Below, in pieces: positions 25,662 to 33,982 of a stretch of DNA of 46,797 nt; the stretch's first letter is position 1, and every line of letters begins with the position of its first letter. Origin of the DNA: an uncultured Lachnospiraceae bacterium (GTDB lineage: Bacteria; Bacillota; Clostridia; Lachnospirales; Lachnospiraceae); the NCBI GenBank assembly GCA_947630595.1, contig CANRIG010000017.1, forward strand, positions 1 to 46,797, written 5' to 3'. Both the position numbers and the translations under genes were made by a program. The notes beneath the pieces are model-generated. The model was not told where the DNA came from and ran no database searches. It saw only the letters and a list, made by a program, of their open reading frames with translations.

Positions 25662-27809
25662 TTATTTGGCCGGAGCCGCTTTCTGATGTGATTTCATGAG
25701 ATACCACAGAGCGCCCGTGATGCACACGGAGGAATAGCCGCCCGCCAGCACGCCCACGATCAGCGGAAGCGCAAACTCCTTGATCGTCGCCACGCCGAGG
25801 ATATAGAGCACCGCTATCGTCAGGAACGTGGTAACGGTCGTGTAGATGCTTCGCGTCAGCGTCTGCGTGATGCTCGCGTTTACGATCTCCGCAAGCGGAG
25901 CTTTCCTCATCACCTTCAGGTTCTCACGGATACGGTCGAAAATGACGATCGTCGCGTTGATCGAATAACCGACAATGGTCAGCATGCAGGCAATGAAAGT
26001 ATTACCCACGGAAATCCGCACCACCGCGTAGCAGGAGAACACCACCAGCACGTCGTGCAGGAGGGCGATCACCGCGCTGCCCGCGAAACGGATATCCTTG
26101 AACCGGAACCAGATGTACACCAGCATGCACAGCGCCGCGACGATCACCGCCACCACTGCGTCCTGACGCATCTCATTGCTGACCGTGGAGGAAATCGTCT
26201 CGAAATTGATCGCCTTCTTGTCGATGCCGTAAGCGTCCTGAATCGCCTTGGAAACCGCCTCGCGCTCGTCCACCGAGAGCACTCTGGTCTTGATGTATAC
26301 CTCGTTGGAACCCGCCACTTTCTGCGTCTGAATCTCCGCATCGCCGGTCACGTCCATGATCAGCGGCTTCACGTCGGAATCCAGCTGCGCGATGCTGAGG
26401 TCTTCGTCAAACATCACGCTCGTGGACGTACCGCCCATGAAATCCATGCTCAGGTTGAGGGCGCCCCTGCCGGACGCGGAATTGATCACCATGAACAGCG
26501 GGCCGACCAGGATCAGCACCAGGGAAATCACAAAGCAGAGATTCTTTTTGCCGAGGAAATTGATGGTCGGAATCTGTTTTGCCTTTTTGTAGTATTTTTC
26601 ATCGCGGAATCCGAGCTCGTAAACCGCATTGATGATCAGGCGCGAGATCACCAGCGCCGTCACCATCGAGAGCACGATACCAAGCGCCAGCGTCTGAGCG
26701 AAGCCCTTTACCGTGCCGGTACCCATAAAGTTCAGCACAAACGCCGCGATCAGCGTCGTAATATTGCCGTCAAGAATCGCCGACAGCGCTTTCTGGAAGC
26801 CGGTGCGGATGGCCACTTTCACGGACGCGCCCGCCGCAATCTCCTCGCGGATACGCGCGTAGATGATGACGTTTGCGTCGACGGCCATACCGATGGAAAG
26901 AATAATACCGGCGATGCCGGGCAGCGTCAGCGTCATGTCAAACGCATTCAGCAGCACCAGGTCCAGGCCGATGTAGATCAGCAGCGCAAACGCCGACACG
27001 ACGCCCGGAAGCGCATAGGCCCAGATCATGAACAGCATGACCAGAACGATGCCGATTGCGCCGGCGATCAGGCTGGTGTGAATCGCGTTTTCACCGAGCT
27101 GCGCGCCGACCACGTTGGAACGGATTTCCTGCAGCTCCAGAGACAGCGAACCGATGCGGATCGAGGAGGCCAGATTCTGCGCTTCCTCCGCCGTGAACGA
27201 ACCGGTGATGTAAGCCGTGCCGCCCGTGATCGCCTCGTTTACGCGCGGAGCGCTGATGACTTCGTCGTCATAGACAATCTCGATGACATTGCCGACGTTC
27301 TCGGAGGTCGCCTCCGCGAACGCTTCCGCGCCCTCGTCGTTCAGCTCCAGCTGCACCACGTATTCCTGGTTGCCCATCTGGTTCTGCTGCGTCCCCGCGG
27401 AAGCGGAATCCACCTGGTCGCCGGTGATGACTACCGTGCCGTCGGTCAGGCGGAACTCCAGGGAACCCGGCTTGCCCAGCTCGGTCAGGATCGCGTTGGC
27501 GTCGCTCACGCCCGGAATCTCAACGTTGATCCGGTTGCTGCCCTCCTGATATACGTGCGCCTCAGTGCTGTAGCCGTCTACACGCTGCTGCAGCTTGTAG
27601 ACCGTGTCGTTCATGTCCTCCGCCGACGGATTCTCATCGCCGACCGCCTCGTAGGTGATGCTCACGCCGCCGGAAAGATCCAGGCCGAGGACGATGTTTT
27701 TCATCGAACCGGTTCCGGTTTTGCCGATGCCGAACGCCGCTGTGTAAACCAGGATCAGCAGCAGAACGACCGCCCCGCCAAGCACTGCTTTTGCTCTTGT
27801 CTTGTTCAT
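25662..27809 (-). CDS. secDF: Fused protein translocase subunit SecDF
   Basis: A 715-residue membrane protein with SecD and SecF in one chain, which uses the proton gradient to help SecYEG complete export. The SecD half starts with one membrane helix (about 8-27), has the P1 extracytoplasmic domain (GLDLSGGVSITYEA, then FRLTDG and ITGSFTAEEAQNLA) and five further helices (LPGIAGIILSIGMAVDANVIIYARIREE). The SecF half repeats the pattern (LNLSMDFMGGTS, VGYSINATIVIFDRIREN). Length fits a direct fusion as in Bacillus. It starts 22 bp after scfB with AAGGAG upstream, so scfA-scfB-secDF probably forms one operon, an arrangement I know from other Clostridia. Confidence 0.96.
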   Translation of the reverse strand: MNKTRAKAVLGGAVVLLLILVYTAAFGIGKTGTGSMKNIVLGLDLSGGVSITYEAVGDENPSAEDMNDTVYKLQQRVDGYSTEAHVYQEGSNRINVEIPGVSDANAILTELGKPGSLEFRLTDGTVVITGDQVDSASAGTQQNQMGNQEYVVQLELNDEGAEAFAEATSENVGNVIEIVYDDEVISAPRVNEAITGGTAYITGSFTAEEAQNLASSIRIGSLSLELQEIRSNVVGAQLGENAIHTSLIAGAIGIVLVMLFMIWAYALPGVVSAFALLIYIGLDLVLLNAFDMTLTLPGIAGIILSIGMAVDANVIIYARIREEIAAGASVKVAIRTGFQKALSAILDGNITTLIAAFVLNFMGTGTVKGFAQTLALGIVLSMVTALVISRLIINAVYELGFRDEKYYKKAKQIPTINFLGKKNLCFVISLVLILVGPLFMVINSASGRGALNLSMDFMGGTSTSVMFDEDLSIAQLDSDVKPLIMDVTGDAEIQTQKVAGSNEVYIKTRVLSVDEREAVSKAIQDAYGIDKKAINFETISSTVSNEMRQDAVVAVIVAALCMLVYIWFRFKDIRFAGSAVIALLHDVLVVFSCYAVVRISVGNTFIACMLTIVGYSINATIVIFDRIRENLKVMRKAPLAEIVNASITQTLTRSIYTTVTTFLTIAVLYILGVATIKEFALPLIVGVLAGGYSSVCITGALWYLMKSHQKAAPAK

Positions 27810-27831
27810 GATAGTTACACTCCTTTATTTC

Positions 27832-29187
27832 TTATTCAGCTAACGCTGCTTTTATCATAATCGCACATTCCACGCGCTTTCGCTGAAGCGCGCAGCCGAT
27901 GTCGTACGCGTCCTGAATGGTGCCGTGAAAGTGGTAGGAATTTGCCGCGCAGCCGCCGCTGCAGTAAAACTTTGCAAAGCAGCTGCGGCATTTCTCTTTT
28001 GTATAGACATTGCAGCATTTGAATTCGTCCGCAATCTCCGGCTTTGTGATGCCCTCGTCCACGCTTCCCATCCGGTAGGATTCCTCGCCGACGAACTGAT
28101 GGCACGGATAGAGGTCGCCCCACGGCGTCACGGCCAGGTACTCCGTGCCCGAACCGCATCCGGAAAGGCGCTTGTATACGCACGGCCCGCCCGTCAGGTC
28201 GATCATAAAGTGGAAGAACGTAAAGCCTCTGCCCTCCCGCTCCCGTTTCACCATCTCGGCCGCCAGCCGGTCATACTCTTCGTAAATCTGCGGGAGGTCC
28301 TCTTCGCGCAGCGCGTAGTCCTCAGATTCCGCCGCCACCACCGGCTCCACGGAAATCTGCGTAAAGCCCTCGTCCGCCAGGTGCAGCACGTCTCTGGAAA
28401 AGTCGAGATTGTAATGGGTAAACGTCCCTCTCGCGTAATAGCGCTGCTGGCCGCGGCTGTCGGCAAAGCGCTTAAACTTCGGGAGCACCAGGTCGTAGCT
28501 GCCGTCCCCGCGCCGGAACGGGCGCATGTAATCGTGAACCTCTTTCCGGCCGTCGATGCTCAGCACGACATTGTCCATCTCGCGGTTGCAGAACTCCATG
28601 ATCTCGTCGTTCAGCAGCACGCCGTTCGTCGTCAACGTAAAGCGGAACCGCTTGTCGTGCAGCTTCTCCTGCCCGCGCCCGTAGGCCACCAGGTCCTTTA
28701 CCACCTGCCAGTTCATCAGCGGCTCCCCGCCGAAAAAGTCCACCTCGAGGTTGTGTCTGTCCCCGGAATTTGCAATCAGGAAATCGAGCGCCTTTTTCCC
28801 GACCTCAAAGCTCATCAGCGCGCGCCGCCCGTGGTATTCGCCCTCCTCAGCGAAGCAGTAGCGGCACGCCAGGTTGCAGTCGTGCGCGATGTGCAGACAG
28901 AGTGCCTTGACCACCGTCCTGCGGGCCTTGTAGTCGATAATCGCCTTTTCGTATATGTCCTCCGTAAACAGCGCGCCCGCCGCCTCCAGCTCCCGGCACT
29001 CCGCCAGCGCCTCGGAAATCTCCTCCTGCGGATAGCGTCCGCCCAGCGCGGCGCCGATCTCGGCCTCGGTCCTGCCCTCGTCAAGCAGGGCGATCACGTC
29101 GTACACCAGCTCGTCCACCACGTGTACAGAACCGCTGTTTACATCCAGAACGATGTTGTATCCATTGTTTTTGTATTGATGGATCAC
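27832..29187 (-). CDS. scfB: Radical SAM/SPASM SCIFF-peptide maturase
   Basis: A 451-residue radical-SAM enzyme that installs thioether cross-links in the Cys-rich SCIFF peptide. An N-terminal peptide-recognition-like domain (about 1-85) precedes the radical-SAM cluster motif CNLACRYC (C104, C108, C111). A SPASM region with many cysteines closes the protein (CGSGTEYLAVTPWGDLYPC, CNVYTKEKCRSC, FYCSGGCAAN, and a final Cys near CALQRKRVEC). The start is a GTG at 29187, chosen because AGGGGA lies 6 nt upstream and the N-terminus matches the family. Its peptide substrate is encoded 144 bp upstream. The biological role of the mature peptide is not known to me. Confidence 0.95.
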   Translation of the reverse strand: MIHQYKNNGYNIVLDVNSGSVHVVDELVYDVIALLDEGRTEAEIGAALGGRYPQEEISEALAECRELEAAGALFTEDIYEKAIIDYKARRTVVKALCLHIAHDCNLACRYCFAEEGEYHGRRALMSFEVGKKALDFLIANSGDRHNLEVDFFGGEPLMNWQVVKDLVAYGRGQEKLHDKRFRFTLTTNGVLLNDEIMEFCNREMDNVVLSIDGRKEVHDYMRPFRRGDGSYDLVLPKFKRFADSRGQQRYYARGTFTHYNLDFSRDVLHLADEGFTQISVEPVVAAESEDYALREEDLPQIYEEYDRLAAEMVKREREGRGFTFFHFMIDLTGGPCVYKRLSGCGSGTEYLAVTPWGDLYPCHQFVGEESYRMGSVDEGITKPEIADEFKCCNVYTKEKCRSCFAKFYCSGGCAANSYHFHGTIQDAYDIGCALQRKRVECAIMIKAALAE

Positions 29188-29227
29188 ATCCAGTCCCCTT
29201 TCTCTTTCGGGATCAGCAGTACAGCTT

Positions 29228-29252
29228 CCGCCGCACAGGAAATCCGCGGCGG
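29228..29252 (-). other. Intercistronic hairpin between scfA and scfB (second)
   Basis: CCGCCGC (29228-29234) and GCGGCGG (29246-29252) form a 7-bp GC-only stem with an 11-nt loop, about 40 nt upstream of the scfB start. It could act as a 3' stabiliser or partial attenuator that keeps the peptide message in excess over the maturase. Confidence 0.55.
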
Positions 29253-29274
29253 TTTCTCATACGGCAAGATACAA

Positions 29275-29295
29275 GCAGCGAAGCATGTTCGCTGC
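29275..29295 (-). other. Intercistronic hairpin between scfA and scfB (first)
   Basis: GCAGCGAA (29275-29282) and TTCGCTGC (29288-29295) form a perfect 8-bp stem with a 5-nt loop. On the minus strand it is followed by TTGTATCTTG, a poor U-tract, consistent with partial rather than complete termination after scfA. Confidence 0.6.
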
Positions 29296-29331
29296 CTGTG
29301 AGTTCACATCTTTTCTGTTGTGCGTTCTATG

Positions 29332-29475
29332 CTATTTGCTGTGCTCGCATGTCTGATTGCCTACCGTGCAGGATGTCTTGCATGCGGACTGGCAGGACGT
29401 CTGGCACTCGCCGCATCCGCCTTTCCTGAGAGTGTTCTGTAACGGCTTTGTATTCAGAGTCTTGATGTGTTTCAT
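29332..29475 (-). CDS. scfA: SCIFF ribosomal peptide precursor (six cysteines in about 45 residues)
   Basis: The 47-residue product begins MKHIKTLNTKPLQNTL, the near-invariant leader of this family, and carries six cysteines at 21, 24, 28, 32, 36 and 43 in a C-terminal core (CGECQTSCQSACKTSC). It is the substrate of the radical-SAM maturase encoded immediately downstream on the same strand, which makes Cys-to-Thr-type thioether bridges in characterised members. AAGGAGAA lies 8 nt upstream of the ATG. Identification rests on length, leader, cysteine spacing and the neighbouring maturase, all of which agree. Confidence 0.96.
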   Translation of the reverse strand: MKHIKTLNTKPLQNTLRKGGCGECQTSCQSACKTSCTVGNQTCEHSK

Positions 29476-29561
29476 CAGCGCATTCTCCTTATCCTCATAA
29501 TTTGCCCGAAAATATGCCTATTTCCGGCTCTGTAGGCTATTGTAACACAGAACTTTTGAAA

Positions 29562-29590
29562 ATAAAAGAGGTTTCTTCAAACTTTGTCAA
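29562..29590 (-). promoter_or_regulatory. Promoter candidates for scfA-scfB-secDF
   Basis: Minus-strand TTGACA (29590-29585) with TTTTAT 17 bp on (29567-29562). A second -10-like TACAAT preceded by TG (extended -10) is at 29544-29539. Either gives a 5' leader of about 60-85 nt. The better -35 and the better -10 do not belong to the same pair, so the exact start is open. Confidence 0.5.
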
Positions 29591-29637
29591 AAGAAATACG
29601 CAAACCGTCCGCAAAAGCCTTTCGTTCCCGCCGCCCG

Positions 29638-29666
29638 TTGACGGAGGCGCCGGGCAGGGATAAAAT
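29638..29666 (+). promoter_or_regulatory. Promoter of the GDSL hydrolase gene
   Basis: TTGACG (29638-29643), 17-bp spacer, TAAAAT (29661-29666). The predicted start is about 29673, leaving a leader of about 115 nt that contains the 35-bp direct repeats. Confidence 0.6.
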
Positions 29667-29670
29667 AAAT

Positions 29671-29756
29671 GCGGGAAATCAAATGCGGGAAATCATTTCT
29701 TAGCTGCAAATTATAAAACAGCAGGGAATCGTTTCCTACTATAAATTATAAAACAT
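29671..29756 (+). repeat. Two short direct repeats in the GDSL hydrolase leader
   Basis: First GCGGGAAATCA occurs twice in succession. Then a unit of about 35 bp, GGGAAATCATTTCTTAGCTG plus AAATTATAAAACA, is repeated as GGGAATCGTTTCCTACTATA plus AAATTATAAAACA. Each unit holds a small GGGAA/TTTCC inverted repeat. The ribosome site follows at 29772-29778. Confidence 0.65.
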
Positions 29757-29786
29757 ATATTATAAATCGACAGGGAGGCATTCAGA

Positions 29787-30422
29787 TTGACAGACATTCT
29801 TTTTCTCGGCGACAGCATCACAGACTGCGACCACTGTTTCAGCAGCGATAATCTCGGATACGGATACGTCCGAATGCTGGCGCAGCGGCCGGGCGTAACG
29901 GCGGTAAACGGCGGCACGGACGGCTTTACCTTTCCGCGCGTGCTTCAGAAATGGCGGCGGATGTTCTCCGGCCGGCGCTATGACCATGCGGTCGTCACCT
30001 GCGGCATCAACGAGGTCGGCGTGATCGTCAATACCGGCATCCGGCCCTGGGAGGCCGAGCGCTACCTCGACACTTCCATGGAGTCGCTGCGCCTGCTGCT
30101 CGCCGGGCTTCTGCAGTGTACGGGGCCTGAGGCCCAGCAGAGCGAACCAGGCGCCGCTTCCGTCCTGCTTCTGGAGCCGTTCCTCTTTCCGGAACCCAAG
30201 GCCCGCATCCCGTGGTTTCCTCTGCTGGAAACCGTGCGCCAGGATATACAGGCCGTCGTCTCCGATTTTGCGCCCCGTGCACAGTATCTCCCCGTGCAGG
30301 ACGCGCTCGACGAGCTGGCCGGGGACCGCGGGTACGGAGCCGTCACCACCGACGGTATCCATCTCACGGAGTTTGGGCATGAACGGCTCGCCGCCCTGGT
30401 GGCGGAAGCTCTGCACATCTGA
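29787..30422 (+). CDS. SGNH/GDSL-family hydrolase (esterase/acylhydrolase)
   Basis: A 211-residue cytoplasmic-type esterase (no signal peptide). Block I is FLGDSITD with the nucleophile Ser10. Block III-like TCGINEVG replaces the usual GxND, and block V is TTDGIHLTEFGHE with the catalytic Asp-His near residue 190. It may deacetylate sugars or lipids; the substrate is unknown. The start is a TTG at 29787, preferred because AGGGAGG ends 8 nt upstream and the conserved FLGDS begins at residue 6. The gene stands alone on the plus strand with its own promoter. Its composition is GC-rich, unlike its AT-rich leader. Confidence 0.88.
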   Translation: MTDILFLGDSITDCDHCFSSDNLGYGYVRMLAQRPGVTAVNGGTDGFTFPRVLQKWRRMFSGRRYDHAVVTCGINEVGVIVNTGIRPWEAERYLDTSMESLRLLLAGLLQCTGPEAQQSEPGAASVLLLEPFLFPEPKARIPWFPLLETVRQDIQAVVSDFAPRAQYLPVQDALDELAGDRGYGAVTTDGIHLTEFGHERLAALVAEALHI

Positions 30423-30564
30423 GGCTGTGCATGGCCAAATGCGCCTTTACAGCCCAATACAATGGGCCCGGCACAAATCTGTTCAGGCCCTGTCTGTTCT
30501 TTTTTACGGCTTTTCCGCCGTCTCTTTCACTTGATTTCAGGCATCAGCGCAAATGGGCAAACCT

Positions 30565-32643
30565 TTAATCCTCATCCGCATTCTGCCGCGCCGCAACCTC
30601 TTTCTCCTGCACATCGTTCGGAGCCTGCTCGTAGCGCGCAAACTCGTATGCATAGGAGCCGCTGCCGCCGGTCATCGAGCGGAGCTGCGTGGAATAGCCG
30701 TACAGCTCGGACATCGGGATATCCGCCTCAACGATCGTATTGCCCTTGTGGTCCGGGTTCATGCCGAGCACGCGGCCGCGCCGCTTGTTGAGATCGCCCA
30801 TGACGTCGCCGGTGTACTTATCCGGCACGGTCACTTTCAGGGATGCGATCGGCTCGAGCAGAACCGGGCTGGCATCCATGAAGCCTTTCTTGAATGCCTG
30901 GATGGCCGCCGTCTTGAAGGCCATCTCGGAGGAGTCTACCGGATGGTAGGAACCGTCGTAGAGGACTGCCTTGACGCCGACTACCGGATATCCGGCCAGA
31001 GGTCCCTTGAGGACGGAGTCCTGAATACCCTTTTCCACTGCCGGGAAGTAGTTCTTCGGCACCGCGCCGCCGACGACCTCCTGCTCGAATTCGTATGCCT
31101 GCTCCAGGGAATCCAGCGGCTCGAAGCGCATCTTGACGTGACCGTACTGGCCGTGTCCGCCGGACTGCTTCTTATATTTGGAATCCACGTCGGATTTCTT
31201 GCGGATCGTCTCGCGGAACGCCACCTTCGGCTTCTCCAGCTCGACGTCTACTTTGTATCTGGTCAGCAGCTTGCTGACGATGATGTCCAGATGCTGGTCG
31301 CCCAGGCCGTACAGCAGCGTCTGGCGGTTCTCGCCGTCGTTCACGACGCGCATGGTCAGGTCTTCCTGCGCCATCTTCGCGAGCGCCTGCGCTACCTTGT
31401 CCTCCTCGCCCTTGTTCTTTGCGCGGTACCGTTTGTATGTATACGGAACCGGCGCATCCAGCCTGCCGTACTCGATCGGCGTAGCCTTGGTGGAGAGCGT
31501 ATCGCCTGTGGATGCATTCAGCTTGCCGATCGCCCCGATGTCGCCCGCGTGCAGCTCTTTTACCTCGACGGCTTTGCTGCCCTCCATCACATAGAGCTTG
31601 CCCACGCGCTCCTCGGAATCGGAACCGCTGTTGTACAGGACGTCGTCGTTCTTGATCACGCCCGACGCCACTTTGATCATGGAATACTTACCGATGAACG
31701 GGTCGACAATGGTCTTCCAAACGAAAGCGGATTTGGCCTTGGAGAAATCGTAGTCCGCCTCGAACACTTCCTTGGTCTTCATGTTAACGCCGGCGATCTT
31801 GCGCTTCTCCGGCGACGGTAGATAGCTGACGATATCGTCCAGCAGAAGCTGTACGCCCTGCAGGTTGAGGCTCGCGCCCATCGTCACCGGAACGATGGAG
31901 CAGTCGCTGACGTTGGTGTGCAGCGCGGACACGATCTCCGCCTCGGAGAACTCCTCGCCGCTGAAATAGCGGTCCATCATCTCCTCGCTCGTCTCCGCAA
32001 CCGCCTCCAGCAAGTCCTCGCGGTACTTCTCAAGGTACTCCTGCAGATAATCCGGGATCTCGCACTCCACTTTTTCCTGCTTGTTTACATAACGTCTGGC
32101 CGCCATCTTGACGACGTTGACATAACCGACAAATTTTTCATTCTCACGGATCGGCAGATACAGCGGGGCGATCTTCTTGCCGTAAAGCTCGGTCAGGGCC
32201 TCCACAACTTCGCGGTAGCTGGCATTGTCAAAGTCCATATTGGAAACATAGAAGATTCTCGGCAGCTTATACTTTTCGCACAGGTCCCATGCCTTCTGCG
32301 TGCCGACCTCGACGCCGCTCTTGCCGTTGATCACGATCACCGCGGCATCGGCAGCCGCAGCCGCCTCCTCGGCCTCTCCCAGGAAATCAAAATAACCCGG
32401 AGCGTCGAGGACGTTGACCTTGGTGTCGCCCTGGATGATCGGAACCATCGTGGTGCTGATTGAAAATTTTCTCTTTATCTCCTCTTTATCGAAATCGCTG
32501 AGCGTATTCCCCTCGGCTACATTTCCAAGCCTGCTTGTAATACCTGACAGATACGCCATGGACTCCACGAGGCTCGTTTTCCCGGCTCCGCCATGGCCGA
32601 GAAGTACGACGTTTCGGATCTTGTCTGTTGTGTAAACATTCAT
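30565..32643 (-). CDS. Elongation factor G-like translational GTPase, divergent paralogue
   Basis: A 692-residue protein with the full EF-G domain order (GTPase, domain II, III, IV with GGHGQYGHVKM, and V ending in a short acidic tail). The GTPase motifs depart from housekeeping EF-G. The P-loop is GHGGAGKT (16-23) instead of AHIDAGKT. Switch II is DAPGY (80-84) instead of DTPGH, removing the histidine that normally activates water. G4 is SNMD (134-137) instead of NKMD. It is therefore a member of the EF-G-like group found alongside true FusA in many Clostridia, whose role (ribosome recycling, stress, or a back-up) is unsettled. The ATG at 32643 is chosen over an upstream in-frame TTG because that TTG lies within the ribosome site TTGGAGG. 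Confidence 0.9.
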   Translation of the reverse strand: MNVYTTDKIRNVVLLGHGGAGKTSLVESMAYLSGITSRLGNVAEGNTLSDFDKEEIKRKFSISTTMVPIIQGDTKVNVLDAPGYFDFLGEAEEAAAAADAAVIVINGKSGVEVGTQKAWDLCEKYKLPRIFYVSNMDFDNASYREVVEALTELYGKKIAPLYLPIRENEKFVGYVNVVKMAARRYVNKQEKVECEIPDYLQEYLEKYREDLLEAVAETSEEMMDRYFSGEEFSEAEIVSALHTNVSDCSIVPVTMGASLNLQGVQLLLDDIVSYLPSPEKRKIAGVNMKTKEVFEADYDFSKAKSAFVWKTIVDPFIGKYSMIKVASGVIKNDDVLYNSGSDSEERVGKLYVMEGSKAVEVKELHAGDIGAIGKLNASTGDTLSTKATPIEYGRLDAPVPYTYKRYRAKNKGEEDKVAQALAKMAQEDLTMRVVNDGENRQTLLYGLGDQHLDIIVSKLLTRYKVDVELEKPKVAFRETIRKKSDVDSKYKKQSGGHGQYGHVKMRFEPLDSLEQAYEFEQEVVGGAVPKNYFPAVEKGIQDSVLKGPLAGYPVVGVKAVLYDGSYHPVDSSEMAFKTAAIQAFKKGFMDASPVLLEPIASLKVTVPDKYTGDVMGDLNKRRGRVLGMNPDHKGNTIVEADIPMSELYGYSTQLRSMTGGSGSYAYEFARYEQAPNDVQEKEVAARQNADED

Positions 32644-32698
32644 CACTTTTTCCTCCAATACTTGTTAGTCCGTGGACACAACTTTCCCACATAGGGAT

Positions 32699-32727
32699 AT
32701 TTTACTAAAATAATGTGTACGTTTCAA
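32699..32727 (-). promoter_or_regulatory. Promoter of the EF-G-like gene
   Basis: Minus-strand TTGAAA (32727-32722), 17-bp spacer, TAAAAT (32704-32699). The predicted start is about 32692, leaving a 5' leader of about 50 nt. Confidence 0.7.
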
Positions 32728-32785
32728 GCATTTTATTCAGTTTTAACAATCTTTTTTATTTTTGCACTTTAAAGCGCCGCAGTAT

Positions 32786-32814
32786 TTGACATGTTTTGGG
32801 TTTGATAGTAAAAT
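32786..32814 (+). promoter_or_regulatory. Promoter of tyrA-aroA
   Basis: Consensus TTGACA (32786-32791), 17-bp spacer, TAAAAT (32809-32814). It is divergent from the EF-G-like promoter, with about 60 bp between the two -35 boxes. The leader is about 40 nt. I see no T-box or other riboswitch structure in it. Confidence 0.8.
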
Positions 32815-32862
32815 AAACCTGCAATTCTGGCACTGCTTACAAAGAGAAAGGTACAAAAAATC

Positions 32863-33963
32863 ATGGATTTGAATACATTCGGCTTTATCGGTCTCGGATT
32901 GATCGGCGGCTCCCTGGCGCTGGCGCTGAAGCGCGCGCGGCCCGGCTGCCGCATCATGGTATACACAAGGACTCCCGCCACGGCCCGGCAGGCGCTGGAG
33001 CAGGGCGCGGTGGACCTCATCTGCGCTTCGCCGTCCGACCCGCAGTTCGCGGCGTGCGACTGCGTTTTTCTGTGCGCCCCGGTGGGAACGAACATCGAAG
33101 CGCTGCGCCTGCTGAAGGATGTGGTCAGCGAGCGCTGCATCCTGTCGGACGTCGGCAGCGTGAAAACCGACATCCACGAGGCGGCGCACGAGATGGGGCT
33201 GGACGGCCGTTTTATCGGCGGACACCCGATGACGGGCTCGGAAAAATCCGGCTTTGCCAACGCGCAGGCGCATCTGTTTGAAAATGCCTACTATGTGATC
33301 ACGCCCTCGCCCGGCACGCCGCAGGAACATATCGACGCCTGCCACGCGCTCGCCGCCGCCATCGGCTCCATCCCGCTGGTGCTCGACTACCGGCGGCACG
33401 ATTATGTGACGGCGGCGGTGAGCCATTTGCCGCACCTGATCGCCGCCGCGCTCGTGAACACCGTGCACGATCTGGATTCCAGAGATGAAATCATGAAAAT
33501 GATCGCCGCCGGAGGCTTCAAGGATATCACGCGCATTGCCTCCTCCTCGCCTGAGATGTGGGAGCATATCTGCGTTTCCAACAACGAAAATATTTCCAGC
33601 GTCATGGACACCTTCATCGCGCTTCTGGAGCAGTCCAGGGCGCAGATGAATTCCGGCGACGGCAAGGGCATTTACCGGACCTTCGAGCGCTCGCGGGAGT
33701 ACCGCGATTCGTTTTCTTCCACCTCGCTCGGTTCTATTAAGAAAACCTACCGCATCTTTTGTGACATTGTCGACGAATCCGGCGCCATCGCCACCATTGC
33801 GACCACGCTGGCGGTGAACGGCATCAGCATCAAAAATATCGGCATCGTCCACAACCGCGAATTTGAGGAGGGCGCGCTGCGCATTGAATTTTATGAGGAA
33901 TCCCCGTCGCTGAAGGCCGCTGAGGTACTGCGCCAGCACCGTTACCGCGTCTGGGTGCGCTGA
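32863..33963 (+). CDS. tyrA: Prephenate dehydrogenase with C-terminal ACT domain
   Basis: A 366-residue enzyme converting prephenate to 4-hydroxyphenylpyruvate with NAD, the tyrosine branch of aromatic synthesis. The nucleotide loop is GLGLIGGS (10-17), the DVGSVK and GGHPMTGSEKSG blocks mark the active site, and the all-helical dimerisation domain follows. Residues from about 290 form an ACT domain (YRIFCDIVDESGAIATIATTL, then GISIKNIGI), so feedback by tyrosine is likely. AGAAAGG lies 11 nt before the ATG, slightly far. It is followed after 19 bp by aroA in the same operon. Confidence 0.96.
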   Translation: MDLNTFGFIGLGLIGGSLALALKRARPGCRIMVYTRTPATARQALEQGAVDLICASPSDPQFAACDCVFLCAPVGTNIEALRLLKDVVSERCILSDVGSVKTDIHEAAHEMGLDGRFIGGHPMTGSEKSGFANAQAHLFENAYYVITPSPGTPQEHIDACHALAAAIGSIPLVLDYRRHDYVTAAVSHLPHLIAAALVNTVHDLDSRDEIMKMIAAGGFKDITRIASSSPEMWEHICVSNNENISSVMDTFIALLEQSRAQMNSGDGKGIYRTFERSREYRDSFSSTSLGSIKKTYRIFCDIVDESGAIATIATTLAVNGISIKNIGIVHNREFEEGALRIEFYEESPSLKAAEVLRQHRYRVWVR

Positions 33964-33982
33964 ACAAGCAAAGGAGACTGTT

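Noticed and set aside
25433-25691. Short frames on both strands of the 53-bp repeat (Lys/Arg/Phe/Cys-rich, 68-94 codons)
   Set aside because: They are open on both strands because of the repeat, have no ribosome site and no family, and the repeat unit is not a multiple of three in the clear copies.
30464-30505. Intrinsic terminator after the GDSL hydrolase (GGGCC/GGCCC followed by a T-run)
   Set aside because: The stem is only 5 bp with a 17-nt loop and the T-run begins about 9 nt after it, so I do not count it as supported.
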